Shown here: one piece after another, positions 17,380 through 27,105 of the stretch
Layout of the letters: every line of letters begins with the position of its first letter
Numbering within the stretch: position 1 is the stretch's first letter
From: Brevibacillus brevis NBRC 100599
GTDB taxonomy: Bacteria; Bacillota; Bacilli; Brevibacillales; Brevibacillaceae
Length of the DNA: 64,000 nucleotides
Direction of reading: 5' to 3'
Assembly (NCBI RefSeq): GCF_000010165.1
Contig: NC_012491.1
Coordinates: forward strand, 5,828,001-5,892,000
Made by a program: the position numbers and the translations under genes
The notes under the pieces: model-generated
The model's input: only the letters and a program-made list of their open reading frames with translations
Told to the model about the DNA's origin: nothing
The model's database searches: none

Positions 17380-20028
17380 CTACGGCATCTCACTACCTTC
17401 GAAAAATTCTGTTCTGTCAAAACGGCCGCGCATCCATTTGTACGTATCATCATAGATGGCGCGCTTGACAGGGTCCGTGCTCTTGACAGACTCTAGCAAT
17501 GTCTTAGAGCCGAAGTAGTAAGCGTGCACGTTGTTTTTATCCATCCCCAGCTTGTGGGTGGCAACTAGCTGATTGTAGTAGGTCTGATAGAACTTCGGAT
17601 CATTGTACATCTTCCAGTCGCCTTCGATCTCGATGTCCATGTTGTACTTGTTGACGACCTCCAGTACCCCTTGAATACGGTCAATTCCTACCGGCTTGTC
17701 GCTGTAATAGCTCGGCTGCAGGAACGCCTTATCGAAATAAAGAGATTTCCACTCGGACACTCCCGGTGAACCGAAATACGGAATCCAGTAGTAGCGCAAC
17801 GCCTCGTCATGCACCATGCTACCCATGTCACGAATCAATTGGCGCTCTTTCGGTGCGCTATCCTCCACCAGCTCATGGAACCAATAAATTCCTTCCAGCT
17901 TCAGATAGGCGTATCCTTCCCTGTTCCAGCGCTTCATGAGCTCCTGGAAGTACCACTCCAGCGCAGCTTTGCGATTCAAATACGCTTGCTCTTCTCCAAT
18001 TCCCGCAGGGTTGAAGGAGAGAGATGGTTTCTTTTCATCCAACTGACCAAAATTGGTCTGATTGGCATTCGGATACGGCAGTGCCAGCACGACATTTTCC
18101 TGTGTCGGTGTCGAATACAGCGTTCCGCGCAGGCGGTTGTACTCCCGCATAGCCTGGTTGAGAGCATCAAGCTGCTTGTTTGAGCCGAACAAATCATTCA
18201 TGTACTTTGTCCAGCTTTCTTTCGTCGCAGGAATGGTCTGATACGGCAGGAACAGAATCGTGTCAAACATCTGGTCACGCATATAGCCATCTACGGTGCG
18301 GTAGCCAACCATCGGGAGGAAATCTTCTTTGGTCCATGTCCCGAGTTCGTTATGCTCCCCGGTATAAGCGAGTAGCATATTTTCCACACGACGACCAGCT
18401 TGTTTGGCTTCTTCCAGCTTCGCCGGGTTTGGTGGCGGCAGCAAGACAGCTCCATTGTTCCACTCGCTATCCGGCTTTGCCCATACCTCCAGCTGGCGAG
18501 CGAACGTAAATACTTTCACTGGGAAGGATACCCGAACATACCGGGTGTTGACGTCAGGCAAGGTCACGCTCAATGTGCGTGTAACCAGCTTGTCCTCTTT
18601 GGCGGAAACATCGTGAACAGCTCTTCCCGCATACGACCAAACTTTCCCGTCGCGAGATACCTCGACTTCCATGTATTCTGGCATCGTAATACCCGAAGTC
18701 TTCTGCTGCTTAAACGTTAGCGCAACTCTCTCCAACGGCTTCGCCTCGTCGAGCTCAACGGTCACCTTGCGCCCAAACTGACGGTGGTATCCCGTCCAGT
18801 CTTCTGTAGGCGTAACAAGTCCACCTACTGGACCCGGATACTGCTTCTCCAGCTCTTGGAAATACGAGTCTGGGGCTCCAAAAGTAGTCACCGATGTATA
18901 ACTGCCAGGCGCGATATTGACCAGTTCGTCCTTCTCCGCTGGCTCCTTCGCCTCTTCTTCTACTACCGTCTTGCTTTCATCGACTTCCGTTGCCGAGTCA
19001 TTGGAGGAAGTCACCGGAGCAGTCTTTAAGGTGTCCTCTGCCTTTTCGACAGCTGGCTCACCAGCGTTCTTGATTTCAACCGGAATTGTCGTCGTGTTGT
19101 AGCCGACTGTCACCGTGAGATTTCCTTTTCCCGCCGTAGGACCAGCAACAAAGGTTCCGTCTGCCGAGATGGTTCCCAGCTCAGGACGATCAAAAGCGAA
19201 AATAGGTGTAAAAGGCAGCTCATCTCCCCCGATGCTGCTTACCTTCAAGCGTTGGCTCGTGCCAGCAGCCAAGCTCAGCCGCTCTACATCTACTTTGTAT
19301 TTCACCTGTTCAGCTTGCTGGTAACGTGCATCCAAGACGCGCTCAGCGATCACAGCCGCCTCCGCACGCGTGACGGTTCCTGACGGATTAAACTTGCCGT
19401 TTGCACCTTGCATCCAGCGCTGATTCGTCACTTCTTCCACAGCCGTTTTGGCGTAGTCGGCGATATCTTCTTCATCGCTGTATGTAACAGGAGTCTGACC
19501 TGCCACTTTGGTCACAGATCCCTCTTTCATCAAGCGAGACAGCATGACAGCCAGCTCTTGTCTTGTAAGCGGGTCTAGAGCACCCATGGTATGTTCACTT
19601 CTGCCGTTCATCACACCCAACTCGGAGAGTCCATAAACGTACGGTGCATAAGGATTTTCCAAAGGAACATCTTCAAAAGCGGCTTTCTCAATTTCTGTTG
19701 GTTGAAGACCGATTACTTTTGTCAAAAGTACCGCAATGTCTTGTCGAGAAATCGTGTTTTGCGGGTTGAAACGGTTTTCTCCCTGACCACTGATCATATA
19801 AAGGGCTGCGAGTCTGTTTACGGCTTTTCTAGCGTAACTGTTGCCCAAATCCGTAAACTCCGTGTGTGCTTCTTCTGGTTTTTTGAACTGATCTTCCAGC
19901 TTCTTGGTGTCTACTGCCGGTTTCTTTGGCTCTGTGGCAGCATGAGTCAACGGCGTACTTTGGACCAGTAATGTAGTCGCTGCCAATAAAGCAAACAACA
20001 TTCTGCTCCCGAATCGTTTCTTGCTCAT
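17380..20028 (-). CDS. SLH and DUF4855 cell-surface protein
   Basis: An 882-residue exported protein. Signal peptide (residues 1-32, ending THAA); three SLH repeats at about 60-240 for binding to wall polymer; an Ig-like segment near 250-330; an acidic, Lys/Glu-rich linker; then a large DUF4855 region (roughly 380-870) typical of Paenibacillaceae surface proteins, containing a discoidin-like part (PLERVALTFKQQ) and glycosidase-like segments such as YWIPYFGS. A carbohydrate-related role is plausible but unproven. ATG at 20028 after GGAGGAGAAA. Single gene. Confidence 0.85.
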   Translation of the reverse strand: MSKKRFGSRMLFALLAATTLLVQSTPLTHAATEPKKPAVDTKKLEDQFKKPEEAHTEFTDLGNSYARKAVNRLAALYMISGQGENRFNPQNTISRQDIAVLLTKVIGLQPTEIEKAAFEDVPLENPYAPYVYGLSELGVMNGRSEHTMGALDPLTRQELAVMLSRLMKEGSVTKVAGQTPVTYSDEEDIADYAKTAVEEVTNQRWMQGANGKFNPSGTVTRAEAAVIAERVLDARYQQAEQVKYKVDVERLSLAAGTSQRLKVSSIGGDELPFTPIFAFDRPELGTISADGTFVAGPTAGKGNLTVTVGYNTTTIPVEIKNAGEPAVEKAEDTLKTAPVTSSNDSATEVDESKTVVEEEAKEPAEKDELVNIAPGSYTSVTTFGAPDSYFQELEKQYPGPVGGLVTPTEDWTGYHRQFGRKVTVELDEAKPLERVALTFKQQKTSGITMPEYMEVEVSRDGKVWSYAGRAVHDVSAKEDKLVTRTLSVTLPDVNTRYVRVSFPVKVFTFARQLEVWAKPDSEWNNGAVLLPPPNPAKLEEAKQAGRRVENMLLAYTGEHNELGTWTKEDFLPMVGYRTVDGYMRDQMFDTILFLPYQTIPATKESWTKYMNDLFGSNKQLDALNQAMREYNRLRGTLYSTPTQENVVLALPYPNANQTNFGQLDEKKPSLSFNPAGIGEEQAYLNRKAALEWYFQELMKRWNREGYAYLKLEGIYWFHELVEDSAPKERQLIRDMGSMVHDEALRYYWIPYFGSPGVSEWKSLYFDKAFLQPSYYSDKPVGIDRIQGVLEVVNKYNMDIEIEGDWKMYNDPKFYQTYYNQLVATHKLGMDKNNVHAYYFGSKTLLESVKSTDPVKRAIYDDTYKWMRGRFDRTEFFEGSEMP

Positions 20029-20102
20029 TACATTTTCTCCTCCAATATGCCCCTTCTGTAGAGGTGGTTCAAAAAGCCATCCTTTGAACACACCCCTTAT
20101 GT

Positions 20103-21260
20103 CTACTCGGTTGGGGTAACCATTGGTCCGCGCGGTGGTCTAGGTCCGAAAAACTGATAGTAGTCTACCTTGATATTTCCGTTGTAGAGCTTGCGCTTCT
20201 TGCTTGCTGTACGACCAAAATGCTCCTCAAACTGCTCGTCGGACGTAATAACGTAGAATGACCAGGTATCCATGGCAGCAAAGGTTTTCCCCATTTCGCC
20301 ATACATCTTGGCAACCTGCTTCCATTCTCCCAAGCGCTCTCCATAAGGTGGATTGCAAATCAAGTAGCCGTACTTGCGCTTGGTTCGAACATCCCGTACA
20401 TCCATTCGCTGAAAATGAATCAGGTCATCTACACCAGCCTCCGTCGCGTTGTAGCGGGCAATTTTCAGGATCTCGTCATCCATATCTGTCCCGATAATCT
20501 CCAGCTTTTGATCATAGCGCGCCAAATCATGCGTTTCTGCACGGGCTTCACGCCAAGCTGTTTTCGGAATGATCGGCCACGTCTCGGAAACAAATTCCCG
20601 GTTCATCCCCGGAGCGATGTTTTGTCCGATCAACGCCGCCTCAATCGGAATTGTACCCGATCCACAGAATGGGTCCATGAATACCCGATCAGGCTTCCAG
20701 CGAGACAGCATAATCATCGCCGCAGCCATGGTTTCTTTTAGTGGCGCTTGTCCGATCAATTCCCGGTAGCCGCGCTTGTGCAGACCCGGTCCTGATGTAT
20801 CAATCGTGAGCGTCGCCACATCCTTGAGAAGTGCCACCTCGATCTTGTACAGCGGCCCTTGCTCATCGAACCACTCGCGGTTGTAGGTCTTTTTCAGACT
20901 TTCTACGACTGCTTTTTTCACGATGGCTTGGCAATCCGGAACACTGAACAAGGTAGATTTGACCGATTTCCCTTCCACAGGAAATGTCCCATCCTCTGTG
21001 ATCCAATCGGCCCACGGCAGTGCTTTTGTCTTTTCAAACAGCTCGTCAAACGTAGTTGCTTTGAACTCCCCTATCTTTAGACGCACGCGGTCGGCAGTTC
21101 GTAACCACAAATTTGTGCGGGGAATCGCAGAAATATCTGCCGTGAACGTTACCTTGCCGTTCTCCACCTGTACGGGTCCGTATCCGAGCGCCTTCACCTC
21201 TTCTGCTACTACTGATTCCAAACCAAAAGTCGCCGTAGCGATCAATTCTACTTTTTGCAT
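20103..21260 (-). CDS. ypsC: THUMP-domain class I RNA methyltransferase YpsC
   Basis: A 385-residue enzyme: ferredoxin-like plus THUMP RNA-binding region (residues 1-160), then a Rossmann SAM-binding domain with FMDPFCGSGTIPIEAAL and the catalytic NPPYGERLG for N2-guanine methylation. It matches Bacillus YpsC and the N-terminal half of RlmL, and likely modifies 23S rRNA. ATG start after CAGGAG. The downstream SLH gene is separated by 74 bases without a clear terminator. Confidence 0.9.
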   Translation of the reverse strand: MQKVELIATATFGLESVVAEEVKALGYGPVQVENGKVTFTADISAIPRTNLWLRTADRVRLKIGEFKATTFDELFEKTKALPWADWITEDGTFPVEGKSVKSTLFSVPDCQAIVKKAVVESLKKTYNREWFDEQGPLYKIEVALLKDVATLTIDTSGPGLHKRGYRELIGQAPLKETMAAAMIMLSRWKPDRVFMDPFCGSGTIPIEAALIGQNIAPGMNREFVSETWPIIPKTAWREARAETHDLARYDQKLEIIGTDMDDEILKIARYNATEAGVDDLIHFQRMDVRDVRTKRKYGYLICNPPYGERLGEWKQVAKMYGEMGKTFAAMDTWSFYVITSDEQFEEHFGRTASKKRKLYNGNIKVDYYQFFGPRPPRGPMVTPTE

Positions 21261-21467
21261 ATGTAATCTCCTGTCCGTCCAATAATCCTTCGGGCCATGC
21301 CCTCATCCTACTACCTTACATATTATATTACCCCATTTCCGAATAGCGTTGGTAAACTTGTCTAAATTCAAAAGACCCATCACCGAAAAACAGTGACGGG
21401 TACGGCATGCGAATCATCCCTATGGGAAATCCTACAAAAAAAACCTTACGAACGGGAGGGAGTCAGC

Positions 21468-22274
21468 ATGCCAGAATTACCTGAGATGGAGAACTATCGC
21501 CGACTGCTACAGGAGAAAATCGGTGGCGGAACGATTACGGCCACACACGTTCAGCGGGAAAAAACGATTAATTTGCCTCCTGCGGAATTTGCTCGTCTTT
21601 TGCAAGACAATCGCCTGACGCTCGTCGACCGCCGTGGCAAGCATCTTCTCTTCCATCTGGAAAGTGGTCATGTCCTTCTGCTTCACTTGATGCTCGGCGG
21701 CTTTCTATACCTGGGCTCTGCGGAAGATAAGCTAAAGAGAACCGCTCAAGTGACTCTTTCCTTTGGAGAACGCCTTTTATATTTTCACGGCCTCCGTTTA
21801 GGCTACCTGCATTTACTCACTAACGTTCAGATCGACGAAAGACTGGCTCCTCTTGGGCCCGAGCCATTGGACCCACTGTTTACCTTTACCCGATTTACGG
21901 AGCTGCTCGCTGACAAACGCAGTGTCCTCAAAACAGCGCTAGTCAATCAGCATTGGCTCGCGGGCATCGGCAACTGCTATGCGGACGAAATCTGCTTCCA
22001 TGCCGCCATCCTGCCTACCCGAACGATCCCGACACTTTCTCTCGAGGAACAAAAACGACTGTATCATTCTATGCAAACCGTGCTTACAGAAGCGATTCGA
22101 TTCGGCGGTTACATGCAGCCGCTTTTTCAAGGCGATTCCCTGACAGGTGGCTTCGATGAGCGCTGCCAGGTGTACGATCGCGGTGGTGAGCCTTGCCCGC
22201 GCTGTGGACAGCCTATCGAAAAGAGTGAGCTCTCCTCCCGCAAGGTATTTGCCTGCGCGAACTGCCAGCATTGA
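21468..22274 (+). CDS. Fpg/Nei family DNA glycosylase
   Basis: A 268-residue bifunctional base-excision enzyme. The N-terminus MPELPEME supplies the catalytic Pro2 and Glu3; RRGKHLLFHL carries the conserved Lys58; GIGNCYADEICF is the helix-two-turn-helix; and the C-terminus has a zinc finger CPRC...CANC. Members excise oxidised purines or pyrimidines. PEME instead of the usual PEVE makes the choice between MutM and Nei-like uncertain. ATG at 21468 after GGGAGGGAG. Convergent with the next gene, with only 12 bases between stops. Confidence 0.9.
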   Translation: MPELPEMENYRRLLQEKIGGGTITATHVQREKTINLPPAEFARLLQDNRLTLVDRRGKHLLFHLESGHVLLLHLMLGGFLYLGSAEDKLKRTAQVTLSFGERLLYFHGLRLGYLHLLTNVQIDERLAPLGPEPLDPLFTFTRFTELLADKRSVLKTALVNQHWLAGIGNCYADEICFHAAILPTRTIPTLSLEEQKRLYHSMQTVLTEAIRFGGYMQPLFQGDSLTGGFDERCQVYDRGGEPCPRCGQPIEKSELSSRKVFACANCQH

Positions 22275-22286
22275 CAGCTTCACTCC

Positions 22287-23195
22287 CTAGACGACAGGGG
22301 TCTGTGCAGCTTCCATCTGCTTGATCATAAACACCTGCTCTGTTTCGGAAGGACTGAATCCTGCCTCTTGTAGTATTTCAACAAGCAAGGTATCAGCTGC
22401 ACGCAAATTATACGTAGACCGGCGGCATTCGTGTGCAAGCGGCCCATACACATGCCCGAGTGCGGTTTTCAAAATGTCTGGTGCATCAGGATGCTCTGGC
22501 TGCGCTACACATTGACGAAGCACGATCCCGCTGACTTTGCCTTCTTCGTTTACCACACACTTGTACATCGCATAGCCGACCGCCTGACCCTCTCTGTCCT
22601 CTACGAGCACGGCCTGCGAATCTCGCAAGTTCATCCAATAATTTTGCCAAGGGACATCGGTTACGTAAAACGGCAGCATGGCGGCTTCCTGGGCCAAAAT
22701 GCGCCGAACCCGATAATCAGCCTGTTCATTTGTCTGAAAGGCCTTCTCTGCCAGCGGTCCACTCTGCTGCAAAAACAGCAGACGATCCACGACGTCATAG
22801 CCTTTTTGCTCATACAAAGCAATCGCTTTGGTATTTTGGCTCAATGCCTCCAAGGTAGCTACTTCCACCCCAGCTTCTCTGTATAAATCCAATGTCGCTT
22901 CAATCAGTTGCTTCCCTACTCCCTGTCGGCGATATTCCGTGGCGACACCCGTACCACCATTCCAGGCGACTTTTTTCCCTGCAACAGTCCTCATCCCACT
23001 GGCCACTAAGCCAATCGGCTCTGTGCCGTCAAAAGCAACCACAGACAGGGACAGCACGTATCCCTCGCCCCCCAGTCGCTGGACAAGCGTTTCTTCTGTC
23101 ATCGTAAACTCGATAAAATAGCCTTCGAATCCTCTGTTCCACGCTTTGGTCACTTCTGCAAAGGTACAGTCGCTCATCCGTTTGATGGTAATCAT
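22287..23195 (-). CDS. Tandem GNAT acetyltransferase
   Basis: A 302-residue protein with two GNAT folds. The first (residues 1-150) keeps the acetyl-CoA loop YRRQGVGKQLIEATLDLY; the second (about 160-300) is degenerate, with GYAMYKC on its core strand. Two-domain GNATs usually have one active half. Substrate unknown. ATG start after AGGAAGGTG. Confidence 0.83.
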   Translation of the reverse strand: MITIKRMSDCTFAEVTKAWNRGFEGYFIEFTMTEETLVQRLGGEGYVLSLSVVAFDGTEPIGLVASGMRTVAGKKVAWNGGTGVATEYRRQGVGKQLIEATLDLYREAGVEVATLEALSQNTKAIALYEQKGYDVVDRLLFLQQSGPLAEKAFQTNEQADYRVRRILAQEAAMLPFYVTDVPWQNYWMNLRDSQAVLVEDREGQAVGYAMYKCVVNEEGKVSGIVLRQCVAQPEHPDAPDILKTALGHVYGPLAHECRRSTYNLRAADTLLVEILQEAGFSPSETEQVFMIKQMEAAQTPVV

Positions 23196-23337
23196 GGTAT
23201 CACCTTCCTAGTTTTAATAAAATTATTTTAATTGATAAAATCTAAAAATTCAATCATCTACAGACACTTCCTCCAGCTTTGTCACCCACATGCCTGACAT
23301 GGTAATATGAGAAAAATCACTTACTCGGGAGGTTCCT

Positions 23338-23748
23338 ATGCGCAAACAGCTTACGGTCGGCTCGCTCATCCCTGGACGATCTGACGTACAGATGTCGAGT
23401 CCAGCTCCCGTTCCCGTGCATCCGCAAACGTCGGTGAAAAAAACAGATAGGAGCCCGGTTCGCCCCCAATCAGAGCAGAAGCTCGTACAGGTGAAGCAAC
23501 GCTCTCAAACGATGCCAGTCAGGTACACTCCCTCTCAGACATTATTACAAGCTGCGCTCACGCAAGCTCAACCCATCGCTTACAAATGCCAACAAGGGCA
23601 TTGCGGCAAGTGCAGTGTACAGATCGTAGCTGGTGCATCCTTACTCGACACCCCAACCGGACAGGAAAAAGCAAAGCTGGGAGAAAAGCTCGCTACTGGC
23701 TATCGCCTCGCTTGTCAAAGTACATTTCGCTCTTCGATTCCTACATAG
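23338..23748 (+). CDS. Small [2Fe-2S] ferredoxin-domain protein
   Basis: A 136-residue protein. The first ~55 residues are basic, rich in Pro, Ser and Gln and probably disordered. Residues 56-130 form a plant-type ferredoxin domain with cluster ligands Cys84, Cys89, Cys92 and Cys126 in CQQGHCGKC...C spacing. It would carry single electrons in the cytoplasm. ATG start after GGGAGG. It precedes thiN by 34 bases and may be co-transcribed; a functional tie to thiamine is not evident. Confidence 0.82.
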   Translation: MRKQLTVGSLIPGRSDVQMSSPAPVPVHPQTSVKKTDRSPVRPQSEQKLVQVKQRSQTMPVRYTPSQTLLQAALTQAQPIAYKCQQGHCGKCSVQIVAGASLLDTPTGQEKAKLGEKLATGYRLACQSTFRSSIPT

Positions 23749-23782
23749 AGGATATTTTTAATAGAAAAAAGGTGGCCGTAGC

Positions 23783-24424
23783 ATGAATCCTACACGCATC
23801 CTACTATTCGCTGGTGGCAATCTGGGCACCTGGGCGATCCAAGAGATACGCGAAAATGATTGGCTCGTCGGTGTTGACAGAGGTGCCTTGTTCCTCGTTC
23901 GCAACGGTCTCGTACCAAAATTGTCGATCGGTGACTTTGATTCTGTCAGCTCCGAGGAAATGGCAGAAATTGAACGCCTCAGTATGCACGTCTCCTCCTG
24001 CGATCCCGTTATGAAAGATTGGACCGATACAGAAATGGCCCTTACTTGGGCAATCGAGCAACAGCCCGAGGAAATTGTGCTGCTCGGTGTGCTCGGCTCT
24101 CGTTTTGATCATATGCTGGCAAACGTACACTTGCTGAACAAAGCTTTGCAGACGGGCTCCAACTGCCGCATCCTCGATGAAACTAATGAAATCCGGCTGA
24201 TTGACCGCCAGAGTACGATAGAGCAGGATCATTTCGATCATATCTCCCTGCTGCCCTTTACACCAGAGGTCACAGGGATTACCTTAACCGGATTCCTCTA
24301 TCCGTTGAAGGACGCAACCCTGCGGATCGGCGACACGCTTGGTATTAGCAATCTGCTAACGGAACAGACAGGAACAATCACGATACAAACGGGCAAGCTG
24401 CTCGTTGTCAAAAGCAAAGACTAA
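23783..24424 (+). CDS. thiN: Thiamine pyrophosphokinase
   Basis: A 213-residue enzyme that transfers pyrophosphate from ATP to thiamine. The signature is clear: GVDRGALFLVRNGLVPKLSI followed by GDFDSV (metal and ATP site), DWTDTEMAL, and GVLGSRFDHMLAN. The beta-barrel C-terminal domain binds thiamine. Same length as Bacillus ThiN. ATG start after AAAAAAGGTGG. No TPP riboswitch is visible upstream, as usual for this housekeeping step. Confidence 0.92.
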   Translation: MNPTRILLFAGGNLGTWAIQEIRENDWLVGVDRGALFLVRNGLVPKLSIGDFDSVSSEEMAEIERLSMHVSSCDPVMKDWTDTEMALTWAIEQQPEEIVLLGVLGSRFDHMLANVHLLNKALQTGSNCRILDETNEIRLIDRQSTIEQDHFDHISLLPFTPEVTGITLTGFLYPLKDATLRIGDTLGISNLLTEQTGTITIQTGKLLVVKSKD

Positions 24425-24436
24425 TCACTAGAAAAA

Positions 24437-24484
24437 GAAAGGATCTCCTTTGCATGGTGCAAAATAATGGAGATCCTTTTCCTT
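24437..24484. terminator. Bidirectional terminator between thiN and ung
   Basis: AAAGGATCTCC and GGAGATCCTTTT arms with an inner TTTGCA/TGCAAA stem and U-rich ends on both strands. Confidence 0.88.
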
Positions 24485-24503
24485 TTCCCTGCACAAATAC
24501 AGG

Positions 24504-25193
24504 CTACTCTTCCTCAACCTGCATCGGCAACTGCCAGTCAATCTCTTGAAGCCCGCGTGAACGCAAAAACTCATTCGTCCGCGAAAAAGGACGGCTGCCA
24601 AAAAAGCCGCGATTCGCCGAAAACGGGCTCGGATGCGGGGAGGCGATGACGAAATGCTTGTTTCGATCAATGAATGCCGCCTTCTCCTGCGCATGCTTAC
24701 CCCACAGGATGAAAACGAGAGGGGTCTCCCGGTCGTTCAACAAATGAATAATCCGATCTGTAAACGTCTCCCACCCAATGTCCTTGTGCGAATTCGGAGT
24801 GCCGCGCCGAACCGTCAGAACGGTGTTCAGCATCATAACGCCTTGCTTCGCCCAATGATTCAGGTAACCATGCTGAGGGATTTCAAAACCGACATCACTT
24901 TTCAACTCTTTGTAGATGTTGACCAGAGACGGTGGCGGCTTGATTCCCGGCTTGACCGAAAAGCTCAATCCATGTGCTTGTCCTGGTCCGTGATACGGGT
25001 CTTGCCCCAAAATCACTACCTTTGCATTCTGATATTCTGTCAGGTGCAGCGCTGTGAATATATGAAACATATCTGGGTAGATTGTCTGCGTCTGATACTC
25101 TTCCTTCAACGTCTGACGAAGCTTTACATAATAGGGCTTCTCGAATTCATCGGCCAATACGGGGGCCCAGTCATTTTGCAATATGGTAGTCAT
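24504..25193 (-). CDS. ung: Uracil-DNA glycosylase, family 1
   Basis: A 229-residue base-excision repair enzyme that removes uracil from DNA. Motif A GQDPYHGPGQAHG with the catalytic Asp and motif B HPSPFSANRGF (leucine/loop insertion region) are intact. Length matches the family. The start is ATG at 25193 following AAGGTGAGG; a GTG nine bases upstream overlaps the ribosome site and was not chosen. Confidence 0.95.
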   Translation of the reverse strand: MTTILQNDWAPVLADEFEKPYYVKLRQTLKEEYQTQTIYPDMFHIFTALHLTEYQNAKVVILGQDPYHGPGQAHGLSFSVKPGIKPPPSLVNIYKELKSDVGFEIPQHGYLNHWAKQGVMMLNTVLTVRRGTPNSHKDIGWETFTDRIIHLLNDRETPLVFILWGKHAQEKAAFIDRNKHFVIASPHPSPFSANRGFFGSRPFSRTNEFLRSRGLQEIDWQLPMQVEEE

Positions 25194-25267
25194 GTTCCTC
25201 ACCTTGTCCGCTGTTTTTTTCTACCTTACCACAAACCTAGCCATCACTGAACCATTGATTCGAGAAC

Positions 25268-25325
25268 TAGGACTATTCTGATTTAGTCCTATCTTTCCCA
25301 TGATTCCTAGTCTTTGTTTCCTAGT
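25268..25325. promoter_or_regulatory. Clustered CCTAGT-type palindromes
   Basis: TAGGACTA and TAGTCCTA arms eight bases apart (25268-25291), then two direct copies of TTCCTAGT (25304-25311 and 25318-25325). They lie between ung and the stalk-domain gene and look like a protein-binding cluster. No regulator is assigned. Confidence 0.4.
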
Positions 25326-25416
25326 ACCCTCGTTTGATAGCTTTTCTCCTATGATCTTTGACATAATGATGGCTGGGAAGATTTAGAGAAAAGAGAAAGG
25401 GAGAGGGTTTCACATC

Positions 25417-25932
25417 ATGAAATGGGACATCAAGTCATTTTTGGGGGGCATTGTTGTAGGTTCGGTGCTCTTTTCCGGAATTGCCATTGCAGCACCCGCT
25501 TTTCCAGACGCGGAAGAAGGAATGAAAACACCATTCACCTACTACTTTGACGGGTTGCCGAAATCACCGAACAGCGACGTACAAGGCATCATGTACAAAA
25601 ACTCCGTCTATGTGCCAATCCGCTTCGTAGCTGAGAACCTGAACAAGCCGGTCATTTACGACGCGAGAACCAAATCGATTTTCATCGGTAAAATTCCATC
25701 CGCAAAAATGTACTCCAAAATGGAAGCGATCGAGCTGGTGAAAAAGAAGTTCGCTGGCAAACTCTCGCCGACACATGTAGTCGAGTACGCTCACGACGAC
25801 GAAAAAGGTCACTATGTCATTCAAGTGTACCAAACGGTCGTAAACAACTTCCAATCTGGCGACAGCTACACCAGTACGTATGGCTGGTTCGTAGTGAACC
25901 CGAATACCGGGGAAATTAAGTCGTTATTATAA
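25417..25932 (+). CDS. Secreted stalk-domain (copper amine oxidase N-like) protein
   Basis: A 171-residue exported protein: signal peptide to about residue 26 (ending AIAAPA), then a domain of the copper-amine-oxidase N-terminal or 'stalk' type marked by VYVPIRFVAENLNKPVIYD, then a PepSY-like C-terminal segment ending in NPNTGEIKSLL. Such domains mediate wall or polymer contacts in Firmicutes; no enzymatic residues are visible. ATG after AAAGGGAGAGGG. Single gene with its own terminator. Confidence 0.78.
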   Translation: MKWDIKSFLGGIVVGSVLFSGIAIAAPAFPDAEEGMKTPFTYYFDGLPKSPNSDVQGIMYKNSVYVPIRFVAENLNKPVIYDARTKSIFIGKIPSAKMYSKMEAIELVKKKFAGKLSPTHVVEYAHDDEKGHYVIQVYQTVVNNFQSGDSYTSTYGWFVVNPNTGEIKSLL

Positions 25933-25987
25933 TTTCTTCTGCACTTATCTATTCGTACGAAAAAGACAGCGGACTAGGGACCCGCTA

Positions 25988-26019
25988 GCACCGGAGGCTA
26001 TCCTTCCGGTGCCTTTTTT
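25988..26019 (+). terminator. Terminator of the stalk-domain gene
   Basis: GCACCGGAGG and CCTTCCGGTGC arms with a four-base loop and six T residues. Confidence 0.88.
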
Positions 26020-26135
26020 GTTTCTTGGAAAAATTTAGATTGATTACCACTTGTCCCATATGATACGATCTCTCTATCAACACTTAACATACATTTTTAT
26101 TTACTATTTATTTTATATAAGGAGTGAACTTGTTT

Positions 26136-27029
26136 ATGTCTACCTTCCCGAACTGGGCGAGTTTATACCTTCAACGTCTACAGCTAGACCGCAAGCCACC
26201 TAGCCTCTCTTATCTCAGTGAGCTCTGTCGCGCGCATCTGCAGACCTTCCCTTATGAAAATGTAAGCAAGCTGCTCTTCTTCCGTGACGGGAAACATGAG
26301 ATACCGACCCCTGAGGAATATGTGCACAATGCGATCCATCATCATTTCGGCGGCACATGCTATACCAACAATCACTGCTTTCTCTCTCTGCTTCGAGCTC
26401 TCGGATTCTACGGTCAGCTCGTCTTGCCAGGCGGCGGGCATGCTGCCATCCTGATCGATGGTCCGAATACAGGAGAAACACCTGTCTATGTGGATGCTGG
26501 GGCTACCGCTCCTATCTTTGAGCCAATTCATTTTCTCGAAGAGGGGAACCATGTAAGGCCTTTTGGCACTGCCTCGATGGATTTGACCAAAAGTCCCGAT
26601 CATCCTGAACACTATCGCTTTACGCGGTATGAAAACGGAAAAGTGGCAATTCCTCGGTGGGATTTTCATCCGAATGAACGAAAAGAACTGCCTGACTTGT
26701 CGGAAGCCATCCGCTCCTCCTTTTTACCGGACGCCTTCTTTTTGAATCGACTTCACATCCATCGTTTTCAGCTGGAACAAGATCGCTTCGTACTCCTCAA
26801 AAACAACGCTCTCCAAATCGGTTATTCAGATGGCACCAACCAGATAACACCTCTGCACACTATCGCTGACATAGAAGCTGCTGTCGCCGATGAAATGCAA
26901 CTGCCACTTCTCCCTGTTCGCGAGGCAGTAGAAAGCCTGCTTGAGCGTGGTATTGATATTTTTTCTGCTCCCAAAAAAGAAGAAGTCCCACTTGAAAACG
27001 CAGCTCTCGATCGTCCTACCATTTGTTAA
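26136..27029 (+). CDS. Arylamine N-acetyltransferase
   Basis: A 297-residue NAT that moves acetyl from acetyl-CoA to arylamines or hydrazines. The catalytic triad is visible as Cys75 (HFGGTCYTNN), His102 (GGGHAAILI) and Asp120 (VYVDAGA). Length is close to the usual 270-290. The chosen start is ATG at 26136, eleven bases after AAGGAG; a GTG at 26124 overlaps the ribosome site. The neighbouring monooxygenase gene has a similar leader (TATAAGGAGTG) and may share detoxification duties. Confidence 0.9.
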   Translation: MSTFPNWASLYLQRLQLDRKPPSLSYLSELCRAHLQTFPYENVSKLLFFRDGKHEIPTPEEYVHNAIHHHFGGTCYTNNHCFLSLLRALGFYGQLVLPGGGHAAILIDGPNTGETPVYVDAGATAPIFEPIHFLEEGNHVRPFGTASMDLTKSPDHPEHYRFTRYENGKVAIPRWDFHPNERKELPDLSEAIRSSFLPDAFFLNRLHIHRFQLEQDRFVLLKNNALQIGYSDGTNQITPLHTIADIEAAVADEMQLPLLPVREAVESLLERGIDIFSAPKKEEVPLENAALDRPTIC

Positions 27030-27105
27030 TATCTGGTTGACAATGATAATATTTCTCACTAATATGGAAAAGTAGGGAAATGGTATATAAGGAGTGTCGC
27101 ACTTC

